From: Channa striata
Taxonomy: Eukaryota; Chordata; Actinopteri; Anabantiformes; Channidae
Reading direction: 5' to 3'
Assembly (NCBI GenBank): GCA_033026295.1
Contig: CM065176.1
Span: 5,155,705 to 5,219,704, forward strand
DNA length: 64,000 bases
Shown: piece after piece, positions 11,950-21,838 of the stretch
How the letters are laid out: every line of letters starts with the position of its first letter
Position numbering within the stretch: position 1 is the stretch's first letter
Position numbers and translations under genes: made by a program
The notes under the pieces: generated by a model
Database searches by the model: none
What the model was told of the DNA's origin: nothing
Seen by the model: only the letters and a program-made list of their open reading frames with translations

Positions 11950-11963
11950 AGTTTCATTTTCGT
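11950..11963. promoter_or_regulatory. ISRE upstream of HERC copy 2, full consensus match
   Basis: AGTTTCATTTTCGT satisfies every position of the ISRE consensus AGTTTCNNTTTCNY. It ends 176 nt before the ATG of the second HERC gene. Further TTTC-rich units follow (CGTTTTCCTTTCACC, then GGTTTTGTTTTCC near 12021-12033). Together they make a convincing interferon-responsive promoter, although activity is inferred. Confidence 0.75.
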
Positions 11964-12070
11964 TTTCCTTTCACCACTGCTGATCACAAGGCGTCACTTT
12001 CATTACACCACCACTGCTTAGGTTTTGTTTTCCATTGATCACAGCCAAGCTTGCATAGTGAGGCAATAGA

Positions 12071-12087
12071 GTTTCGTTTCTGCCTGA
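12071..12087. promoter_or_regulatory. IRF-type GTTTCGTTTC element, HERC copy 2
   Basis: Same core as upstream of copy 1, again followed by YGCCTGAC, here 59 nt before the ATG. Preservation of this short block while the flanks diverged suggests it is functional in both copies. Confidence 0.55.
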
Positions 12088-12139
12088 CTGGCAGAGTCTA
12101 TAACAAGCAGCTGACTCTCCTCCAGAGCCACTTTACAAC

Positions 12140-15100
12140 ATGTTTTCGTGGGGAGAGAACTGTCAGCAGAGCTTTCGCGTGAAAGCCGGCACCAGGACCT
12201 CAACAGCTGATGGAGTTCACTTTTTAAACCTCAGCTACCAGATCAGGGACCTGTCAGCAGCTCACAATGTGCTGGCTTTCATCAAAACTAATGGAGACGC
12301 CTTCATTATTCGCACGTATGAGTCCACCGATGGAAGAAGAGTCAGAGGGAAACAGAGTGAGGGTCTTGTGAGTCTTAATTTCCTTTGTGGTCAAAGAAAC
12401 GTGCCTCTTTCATTCATCAGCTGCTGTGTTTTTCCAGAGTTTGTGGACTGTAAGACGAAGATTCAGGCTGTGAGCTGTGGTGACGATAAAGTCACACTGT
12501 TGTCTGAGACAGGCACAGTTCTCTGTGTGGACACGACCGAAGCGTCTTTCAGTCCAAGGTAAGGAGAGACAGTGCAAACATTCGCAGCTGAGTGCAAATT
12601 GTTTAGCCTTCCTTTAAGTTTGGACTTCTGTTTATAGAAGATAATGTGATGAGGTTCTGCTGGCTTGTGTTGTTTCAGCATTCCAGATGCTTTGTGTCAT
12701 ATACCAGTTTGCCAGGTTGCTTGTGGAAACCAGCATTCAGTCGCTCTGACCAAAGGTACAATCATGTGTCCAGTGAACCACCGCTACTGTTAAAAAGCTG
12801 GAAGGGACGTTTTTAAATACAATCAGAGTTACTCTTCACAGGAGTCAGTAGCAAAACTTTCAATGAATACTTAACCCTGTGCCCTTAGACGACTGAGCCT
12901 TATATACAGAATGTATTATATGCATACTTGGTAATTTCCTGCTGTAGTGTAGACCTGCTCTCTCCCTTCCGGTATTCACGTTTATTCCACAGGTGCATTT
13001 TGTCACCCTGTGTTTACACATGTTGGTAAAAGTGGACTCAAAGTCCAGTAATGTCTTAGATGAAGGACGCGTGATAACGTCTATCGATGCAGCAACTTAA
13101 GCACATCAGGGTTTTAGAACAGTGTTGGACATTTCTCCACAGATGGTCGGGTGTTCACATGGGGCCAGGACTCCAGGGGCCAGCTGGGTCTGGGAAACAG
13201 GAGTACTGGTACCAGTTCCCCCCAGCACCTCCGCTCTCTGTCAGATATCCCCCTGGTCCAGGTCGCTGCAGGCGGAGAGCACAGCTTCGCCCTCTCTGTG
13301 TCTGGAGGAGTGTTTGGCTGGGGAAGAAACGACTGTGGACAGCTGGGGCTGGGGGACACAACAGGTACAAGTTTTACATTTACATAAACCGAACGTCATA
13401 TACTGTTCACTGATCAGTTCAGCTGATTTTTATTATCTGTGCTCCAGACAGGGACACACCCGCTTCTGTTCGTTTCCTGAACACGAAGAAAACAATTCGC
13501 ATTTCCTGTGGACAGGCCCACACTGCCACTTTGACTAAGGTCTGTCCAAAACACCCTCATGTTGTAACCTACCACAAGACAGGCATGTAATGTTGACCTG
13601 GTTCAGAGTTTAGCTGCACTTTACTCACACAGCCACACTTTTACTCACTCCAGTCAACTTACACAGTACTATTTCCTGTAACCACAGAATTTAGGAAATG
13701 TATCACTGTTATGACCAGATGTTATGAACATCAGGTCCACTGTAACCTATGAATGGAAGTCTAAGTGGACACCTGTTGTGTGGTTGGCTCTCTCAGCACG
13801 GTGTGGTGTTCACGTTTGGCTCCGGTCGATGTGGTCAGCTTGGACACAACTCATACCGTGATGAACTCGTCCTCGGCTTGTTGCAGAGCTGTGGGGGGCA
13901 AAGGTCACCAAGATTGCATGTGGAAGGTACAGTGCACAGTCATAAACCTATCTGAAACATAATACTGATCCAATTCAGTTCAGTGCTGATGCTAATTAAT
14001 TTCTGTAACGGCTGTAGCTCTGAACTATAAATCCTGACACTATAAAGGAAGTTCTGTCATGGCTGCATTTGACAACAGTCGCAGAAAAAATGTAACCTGT
14101 GGCCGTTTCTTCCTGTTTTTAATTTACAATTTGATCACAGTTAAGTGTTTAACATCCGCTAAAAGTGAATCTGTATCTCTGATTATATTAAAATGCTCTT
14201 TGCGTCACACTGTTTCTGTGATCAGACATCACACATTAGTACTGACAGACTCCAAGAGGATCTACTCCTTTGGGTGTGGAGAGCAGGGGCAGCTGGGACC
14301 CAGAGAGGCCGCGCATGCTTCTGTGCCGCTACGCGTTCAGCTGCCACAGGGTAAATACATACTGTACATACATGTATAAATTACCAAGTAAATCAGAAAA
14401 CAACTAGAAGCCAAAATTAAACCAATTCACTCTTTAATAGAATATTTTAAACAATATTGTAAAACTGTGGGTATTTAGCTGGGATTTAAAAGTTGAGATA
14501 GATGTCAGTGACATGTAAAGTTCTGCAACATGCAGCGGTACCAGGAAGCATCGGTGAATTAAAGAAGAGGGTCCCTGCTCTTGTTTTGAGTGTTTTTGTG
14601 GTCATTTTACATTTGTTGTGACGTCTCTTTGGGACATTTCGTGCCTGTTTTCAGTCGTTTTGTCTTTTTTTGTATGTGTTTGTGTTCTATAACTGAGCTG
14701 TGCCCAGTTGGCCTGCTCAGTAATCCATTCATGCCAATGGGATGTCTAATCAGTCCTTTTTAAATAATAATAATAATAATAATAATAATGGGTTTAAAGT
14801 AGAACCTTGAAGTACAGCACATGTGGCCCAAGAAGAAAGTCTAAATCTGAAATCACTCTGAGAGTTAATCCTGACTTTTTTAAACGTGTAAGATGGTGTA
14901 AGGGTATGAAATAAATAATGATGATGTGGTTAAATTGGCATCATATTGACTATTATTGTATTGATTATTGCAGATGCCAATGATGGTAAAAACATTTGGA
15001 ACATCTATGCAGGAGAAAACTTCTCTTTTGCGACATACACATCTAATGAGGTACCAACCCAAACACTTATGCAGTGGTACAGATAATAACTGTGGCAGCA

Positions 15101-18100
15101 TAAATAATATCTTAACCATAACTATTTAAACCTATACACATAGTAAACCAAACTTAAACCCCTTCTGTTTCTTTCACAGGGTGATCGCACAAGCCCAAAC
15201 ACTGACACAACGAACTACGTAACACCGCATTCGATTGATGATATGATTAACAACTGGACTTGTGAATATTATACAAAACAATCATGGAAAAAGAATAAAA
15301 TGTGGGTATAATGAAGAACATTGTCAAAGTTGTCCAGGGTTTTATTACTTTTCTTCGTTTACAGCAATATTTAAACTGGAAATAACAGTTATTGTATAAC
15401 CCTAACAGGGAAATCCACAAGATGTTTTCCTCTGCATCTTGTGTGAATCGAAGCTTCCTGGACCATCGGTAAGGACAGAGGTTCTGTGTGTGGTCATCAC
15501 TTCTTCCTGTCTGATGACTTACGTTTCATCTAGTGTAATTTTGCATTCACAGAAAGGATAAACATTTCCAGACTTCATCAAGGTACTCCGGCTTAGACTT
15601 GTTATTTGCACACAGGAAATTAAAGAAACTCGTGAGGAACGGTGACGTTTTGAAAGAGGTACTAAAAGATTTAATTTCTACTCTGAGTAATTAACAAGGA
15701 AAAGTCTGAAAAAATATTTTAGCAATTTGTCCCTAATTAAGGTATGTTTTTGATTAGGTCGAAGCAGCTGCTCTGCTGCTGGTTTCCTCTCTTGATAAGA
15801 ATCCGGTGGGAGAGGAGGGACTGAGGATCTACCTGCTTCTCAACGAGCTTCTACACGCGATACAGAAACACCATCGACAACTGAGCACAAAGCTCGCCGT
15901 GGCTGTAGCTGCTGCTCTGCAAAGACTATCTGCTGAAAGCCTCCAGATCATAGGTACTGTAAGAAACAACGGAAGTGTGTTTGATGATGACATGTTTCGG
16001 TGCATTTTTTGATTAAAAACCCTAAAAAATACAGTCTATAATTAGAATGTATAGAATCACATGGTGGAGCAGGTTCGTTATATACAGGCCCAGTCTGTTT
16101 ACCACTAACACTATTGTACAACTTCGAATAAAAGAAATTCCTGCAGGGGAGATAAATAAATAAAATAATTACAAACATTTGAGATTTTTTTTATTGTACT
16201 TTATTGTACAAGTTTAACAAAGAAATGCATCATCTGTTTTAAATGTCACCATCAGATCCCGCTGCTGTCCTATGGATTGGACTTTTAGTTTTAGGTGGCA
16301 CGCTGCTGACACATTTAATTACAGACAGACGTCTTTAGGATTAATTTAAGGTTAAAATGAACATTATATGCAGACAGATTAGTTAATGTAATAATTAAAC
16401 ATCATATATGTAGATTGTGAATTTGTTTTTATAAATTATGTTCATTTATTATTTACTCATTCTAATGAATCTAATATATGTTACTGGCTTTTGTAAAACT
16501 TAACATAATCATTATCATAACATTAGCTCTGTGAAATGCTCAGTGGCTTAATGTCTCCGAACCTCCATGTTGTCTTCCCCAGAGGACTGGTGGTGTTCAG
16601 TCTCAGCCTCCACCTTGGTTAAATATGTTCAGGTGTGGAAGCAGGCCCTCTCAGAGATCCTGTCCACCGAGCCTGTTCCTCGTGACGCTGTGGTCATCTC
16701 TGGGGTCAAGACCCTGCTTCTAGTCCTTCGACACATGTACCACGTTAGTGTCATTCGTCCTTTTTGTTCCTGTGAATTTCAGGACACATCAAACTAAAAC
16801 TGTGTTGAGTTTTTTTTCCAACCTTTCTTAATATAAATCATTGACAGGCCAATAACAGGAGTACAGGATGTCAGAGAATCCCTAATGAGACATACTGTTT
16901 GGGCATTAACCAAGAACTTCTCATAGAGGATCTGAATCTGTGGCGCACACAAAAGGCACAAAGCATGGTAAAAATCATTCCTTCCAACTCTCTTTTGTTG
17001 TGTCTATTGTTTTTTTGTTGTAAAAATGAAGTAATGGTCTGTTTTTATTTCAGAATATGAATCGGCAGCCACTCATCCTACACAATTTTCCATTTGTGAT
17101 GGATCTGCAATCAAAGAAGCTGCTATTCGACATTGATGCTGAACGCACGCAGGTAAATAAGCTTGAAACACTTCAATAAGTCAGTTGTATTCTGTGTATT
17201 ATTGTTAAAGCTGCACACATCGGTATATGTTGGATTAACGATGGATTAATACATGTTGAAAATAACCCGTGTGAATTGTATGACAGAGGGACCAGCAGAC
17301 TTTTATGCCACTAATAGGATGGGTTGCCCGCTCTGGATCTGGATCATGTTTCTTTGAACTGATGCTGACGCGAGGATCACTTCTGGATGACACCTTTCAA
17401 CAGTTGGCTGCTGCTCCTCGCAGCGACTACAAGAAGCCACTTGTGGTAAATATTTAAAGCCTAGTCCACATATTTTGTAATTATTCTCATCTAATCATCT
17501 ATCTAACACAAAGAATCATGCCTTCTTTTTCCACTCAGGTCTATTTTGATGAGAATCCAAAGGTGACAGATGTCTACAAAAGAGACTTCTTCCACCACCT
17601 GTTTCACGAGATGGTGTCTGCCAAGTCTGAGATGTTCATGTTTAATGATTCTAAAACATTGGCGTGGTTCTCCTCCAGAGTACGTGAGACTTTGACCACA
17701 TACAGATAAATATGTTTTCAACCACAGACTCAGGATTCATGATATTTCCTCATGGCTACATCATTAAATCAAACAATCTTCCAGAGATTTTGACTTTTCT
17801 ATCTCATTTCAAACACGCAGGCATTGGACAGAACAAACTTCTTCCTGTTTGGGCTTCTGTGTGGATTGGCCTTGTACAACCAGTGCATCGTACACCTACC
17901 CTTCCCCCTGGCTCTGTTCAAGAAGCTGCTCGACACAAAACCCACACTGGAGGATTTGATGGACTTCAGCCCAAGTGTTGGAGAGTAAGTTTGTGGACTG
18001 GACAAACTTGGTCTTTCACAATACACTGTCATCACTGAGACAGTAAAGTAAAGATTTCTCTCTTCCAAGGAGTCTGAAGTGCATCTTGGACTATGAAGAT

Positions 18101-19403
18101 GATGTGCTAGAGAATTTGGACATGTGTTTTTTGGTTGGTTTTTCACTCTACCAAAGATGACTTGTCTCATTTATCTTTATCCCAGTGTTATAAATTCTTT
18201 GATATTAATAACGTCTTGTCTTTCTTTATTTAACAGATCAGCTGGGATGGGACAGATGTTGACCTCGATCCCCAAAATCCTGAAAAGCCAGTGACGAGTC
18301 AAAACAAGTAAGACTAAAGATTCATTCAAATCAAATTTATAGACGCACCCTGTATCGAGATAAGCTCGGACTGAGAAGTGTTTGTTGCGTTAAAACTTTA
18401 AACAGGAAGGAGTTTGTAGACGCTTACGTGAATCACGTCTTCAACGCATCAGTGGAGACAGCGTTTCAGGAGTTCAGGCGAGGCTTCTTCCAGGTGTGTG
18501 ACCAGGATTTGGTGAAGCTGTTCCGGCCAAAGGAGCTGCAGGGAGTGCTGGTGGGCCAAGAAGTCTATGACTGGGCAAAGCTGAAACAGGTACATTCCAA
18601 GCAAAAATCCACGTTTTACCTTTCTGCAGCATTTCTTCATGTGTTTGACTAAACTTTTTATTTGACCTAATGTAGAACACACTTTACCAGTGGGAGTTCC
18701 ATCCTGGGCACCCAACCATCCAGATGTTCTGGGAGGTTTTTGATGATCTAACTGAAGACCAGAAAAAAGATTTCCTTTGTAAGGAATATATTAATATACA
18801 ATATAAAATATGTTCTTGTATATTTCTTGTATATTTGAGACTCTCAGACGGGAATATCTTACCATTTCTATCAGTGCTAAGTCTAAGACATGAAAGCCTT
18901 GATCGACACCTCTCAATACTGAGATATTTTGAAGGATTTTCCACTGAGTAACTTTAACGATTATAAAGCCGATCCTAAGTGACAGGCCATTTTCCAGTTA
19001 TTTCCATATTTGTTAAAGCAGGATCATTGTCATTATTGAAGTTATTTATGTAGGTGATTAACTAAGAAAAGTTATCTTTATTGTCAAATATCCGTTCATT
19101 TGTTTAAACTATATATACACTGATGCACAAAGACGTCGACGTACAAAATTAACCCGCTACTTTCCCCTCTACTGGTGTTCTTTAGGGTTCCTCACTGGTT
19201 TTAGAAGGGTTCCTATTCTTGGCATGGAGCAGATCCAGATGAAGGTTCGAGTTAAGCTAATCGAGAGCGGCTCCTATGATCAGCACTTCCCCGAGTCTTT
19301 GACGTGCCACTCGATTCTGGAGCTGCCCTTGTATTCCACCAAAAAGATCATGCGGCGCCGACTGACACAGGCTCTGATACCAAATAAAGGATTCTTGATG
19401 TGA
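12140..19403 (+). CDS. HERC-type E3 ubiquitin ligase, copy 2 (RCC1 repeats + HECT); frame broken in exon 6 as read
   Basis: Tandem paralogue of the preceding gene with the same 23-exon plan: 12140-12356, 12438-12558, 12679-12755, 13143-13364, 13448-13539, 13797-13926, 14226-14350, 14974-15050, 15180-15301, 15409-15468, 15553-15658, 15758-15953, 16583-16743, 16848-16967, 17054-17152, 17287-17445, 17539-17679, 17821-17984, 18070-18133, 18237-18307, 18406-18589, 18676-18778, 19186-19403. RCC1 motifs VFTWGQDSRGQLGLG, VFGWGRNDCGQLGLG and IYSFGCGEQGQLGP are visible. HECT begins near KPLVVYFDE, and the catalytic Cys is in ESLTCHSILELP (codon 19305-19307, about residue 978 of about 1,009). Exons 4, 6, 18 and 21 are close to identical to copy 1; others differ widely. 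Exon 6 lacks one base relative to copy 1, giving TAG at 14237-14239. Intron 1 (81 nt) is stop-free and a multiple of three. No AATAAA was seen in the 350 nt after the stop. Confidence 0.88.
14764..14789. repeat. (TAA)n microsatellite
   Basis: About eight TAA units in intron 7 of HERC copy 2. Confidence 0.9.
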
Positions 19404-20480
19404 TGGTAGATCATCAGCTACTGGACAGAAGAATTTTAAACAAGCTCACTGTAGTGACATGACTTGACCCAACAGTGCACTTCCACTTTATGCGTAACAG
19501 AATTACGTGAAATATTTATTGCAATATCAGTTGTTTATGCACATAACACGAGTTTAACATTTAATGGAGTTTATGTTTAAAAGTTGCATTTTTATGTAAG
19601 ATATTATGCTAATTATAAATAGGCAACACATGTAAATTATGTAATTTATTACCCCTAGGGCATAGCGTTTAACAGTCTACATTTTTTACTGAAATGGAAT
19701 GAGTGAAACAAAACTGAACTATAGCAATAACGCAATTAGTGGCATTTGAAGGGAGGCAGCAGACGATTGTGAAGCCAATGACGAGAAACTCACGCTAGTG
19801 AAGATCAGTAATAATGTCCTGAAGGAAGAAATGTTGAATTCTTTGAAACGATGCTCTGAAGGAATGATGAAATCCAGCTCAGTGATCCAACCTTTGTATG
19901 GAATATTAATAGTCAGGGCTGAGAAGTGTGTGCATCCATCCTTTGAGTGTGTTATGTTGGCAGATGGAACAGAAACGCCACTAGATGTCCCCGCTGCTCT
20001 GCTGGACGTCTGCAAAGACGAGAGACAAAGAGCAGCCGGGATGAGATCACCGAGCAGACTGTGGATCAGCTTTACAGTTGACAAAACGACAATAAATCAT
20101 GTTCAAAAAACGACGTGGTTGTGTGTCAGTGTGACATTAAGACAAACAGGCGTCAGGACTGAGACTAGAATGAAACAATCCCTGTAGGTTTGTGCGGTGA
20201 CATCAACAGTGAACGAGACGTACACGCACCAAGTCCCCGAGGAGAAGCTCGCTTCGACAAGTGCCGTGGGAATGTTCCTCAGGACATTCCAGCTGCTCGA
20301 AGCGAACCCGGGTTATAAATGGAAGCAACTTTTTTTTCACCAACTTCTCATTTCCGCTTTGCGTGTGAATTAAAAGCGAAGCGTGTGAGGAATCCAAGTT
20401 ATTAAGTATGCCGTGTGTTACGGCTCATTAAAGCCTGGCATTCGGAGAAAAAGGCACATTAGTCGGTTATATAACTACTT
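19404..20480. other. Intergenic stretch between the HERC pair and snrk
   Basis: An open frame of 129 codons at 19798-20187 resembles no family I know, shows no partner exons and is probably chance. The interval contains a CTCF-like motif (19978-19989). GC content rises toward 20.5 kb, where the snrk promoter starts. Confidence 0.55.
19978..19989. promoter_or_regulatory. CTCF-like core between the HERC cluster and snrk
   Basis: CCACTAGATGTC differs from the CTCF core CCASYAGRKGGC at one base. Its place between an inducible gene pair and a broadly expressed kinase would suit an insulator, but one motif alone is weak evidence. Confidence 0.25.
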
Positions 20481-20797
20481 GGACTCCGAAGCCGTCATTC
20501 ACTCGCCTTCCTCACGCCGCTGCGCCGCGGGAGCGAGTTGGAATGTAGTGACGTCAGAAGAGAGCCGCACGCACGCGCGAGCGAGCACGAGATGTTCCCG
20601 TCCTGTGGCGGTGGGCGCGCGCGGTCGCACAGCTCGAGCGCTCTCTGGAAATGAGTCGAGGCAGACAGTCAGCAGAGAAGTACGCGCACACATGGGCCGC
20701 CAACATGGAGGGTTATGAACGGGAGGGAGAAGGCGGCAATGTCGTTTTCTGAAGTGACGGGAAGGAGCGCAGGCGGCGGGATATCTGCGTGACTATG
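20480..20797 (+). promoter_or_regulatory. CpG-rich promoter and 5' noncoding exon of snrk
   Basis: This is the one strongly CpG-rich stretch of the region, with many CG dinucleotides. It ends in an apparent noncoding exon whose donor is CTATG|GTAAGT (exon end 20797), before the coding exon at 21680. A second possible donor, ACACG|GTGAGG, follows at 21040. A full palindromic CRE (TGACGTCA) is included. A short upstream frame of eight codons (20692-20718) would precede the main ORF if transcription starts upstream of it. The transcription start itself cannot be fixed from sequence. Confidence 0.65.
20549..20556. promoter_or_regulatory. CRE palindrome TGACGTCA in the snrk promoter
   Basis: Exact CREB/ATF full site inside the CpG-rich promoter. 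Binding is inferred from the motif only. Confidence 0.5.
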
Positions 20798-20858
20798 GTA
20801 AGTTAGCGCCGAGGTTGGTGTGTGTTCAGGACTGCTGCTCCGTTAGCGGCGGAGCCGA

Positions 20859-20882
20859 GTGTGTGTGTGTGTGTGTGTGTGT
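20859..20882. repeat. (GT)n microsatellite
   Basis: About 12 GT units just after the first noncoding exon of snrk, in its first intron. Confidence 0.9.
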
Positions 20883-21200
20883 GGAGATGAGTACATGCGC
20901 ACTTGACAACTCGGGACTGCAGTCGAGGCCAAGTAGAGAACAGCTGGCCTCCACACAAGTGTGCCAGCCCGTGGCAGGATTACACGGTTTGTGGACCAGA
21001 TGAAGTGCGAAGCGCCGGATGTCAGCGCATCTGAACACGGTGAGGCCTGCTAGTGTCCACGGAGCTCAGCCGAGCTGCGACCGGGGGCTTGAACAGGGGG
21101 GCTTTTTAGCGCTAACATAAACCGTGGTGACGCTGTTCAAGACACTAAAAAGTGATCAGCCAACTTTGAAGGTGACGGAAGTCATCACCGCACGCGTAAC

Positions 21201-21222
21201 GAGGAGGAGGAGGAGGAGGAGG
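21201..21222. repeat. (GAG)n trinucleotide repeat
   Basis: About seven GAG/AGG units in the first intron of snrk. It is not part of the kinase frame. Confidence 0.85.
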
Positions 21223-21838
21223 ACTGCTGAACTTGTTACCCTTGAGGAAGATGCAGTGATGACATCATTAAGTTCAGTGCCACCTTCTGACCCTTTTAGC
21301 CAAACTAATGGCACACAAACACACACTCTCGGGCACACACAAACATGCATTATGGTTTCCTGTTACAGTATTGATTTGGGATGCCTTTTGTGCTGGATGG
21401 GTGTTTGAGGTGGAGCCAAACGCAGCCCTTCATCATCCCAAGCAATATAAGATGATATTCCCTCTTTATGCTCTAGTCTGCATTGTAATCTAGTCTTCGC
21501 TAATTATTTGAAACTTGCTCTGTCTTCCCTGTCTGACATGAAATACCAATTTGTGTCCGGTCCCGTGTTCAAAGAGATCAGGCATTAGTCACAGAGGACT
21601 TCGTCTAAAGCTCTTTAAGTCAAAGACCAAAGTGATCGTCACTCAGTCTCATTGTTTTGTCTTTCCTTTGTCCTGCCAGGCACTCCCCGCCGTTGAGGAC
21701 CATTGGTAGCTAGCACCTCCCTCCTCCCTTGCTCCGTGACAACTTAAACAACAACCCTCTTTTTCTACCTACTTAAGCCCTCCAGCTCAATCCCTCCCCA
21801 GTCCTCCTCCCTTTCCAAATTTGCTCTTTGTTTCGAAC

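Noticed and set aside
18320..18350. CAAATCAAATTTATAGACGC resembles a LINE tail
   Set aside because: Too short and too diverged to call; lies in a short intron of HERC copy 2.
19798..20187. 129-codon open frame between HERC copy 2 and snrk
   Set aside because: No recognised domain, no partner exons and no clear promoter; could be the relic of something but nothing supports a gene.
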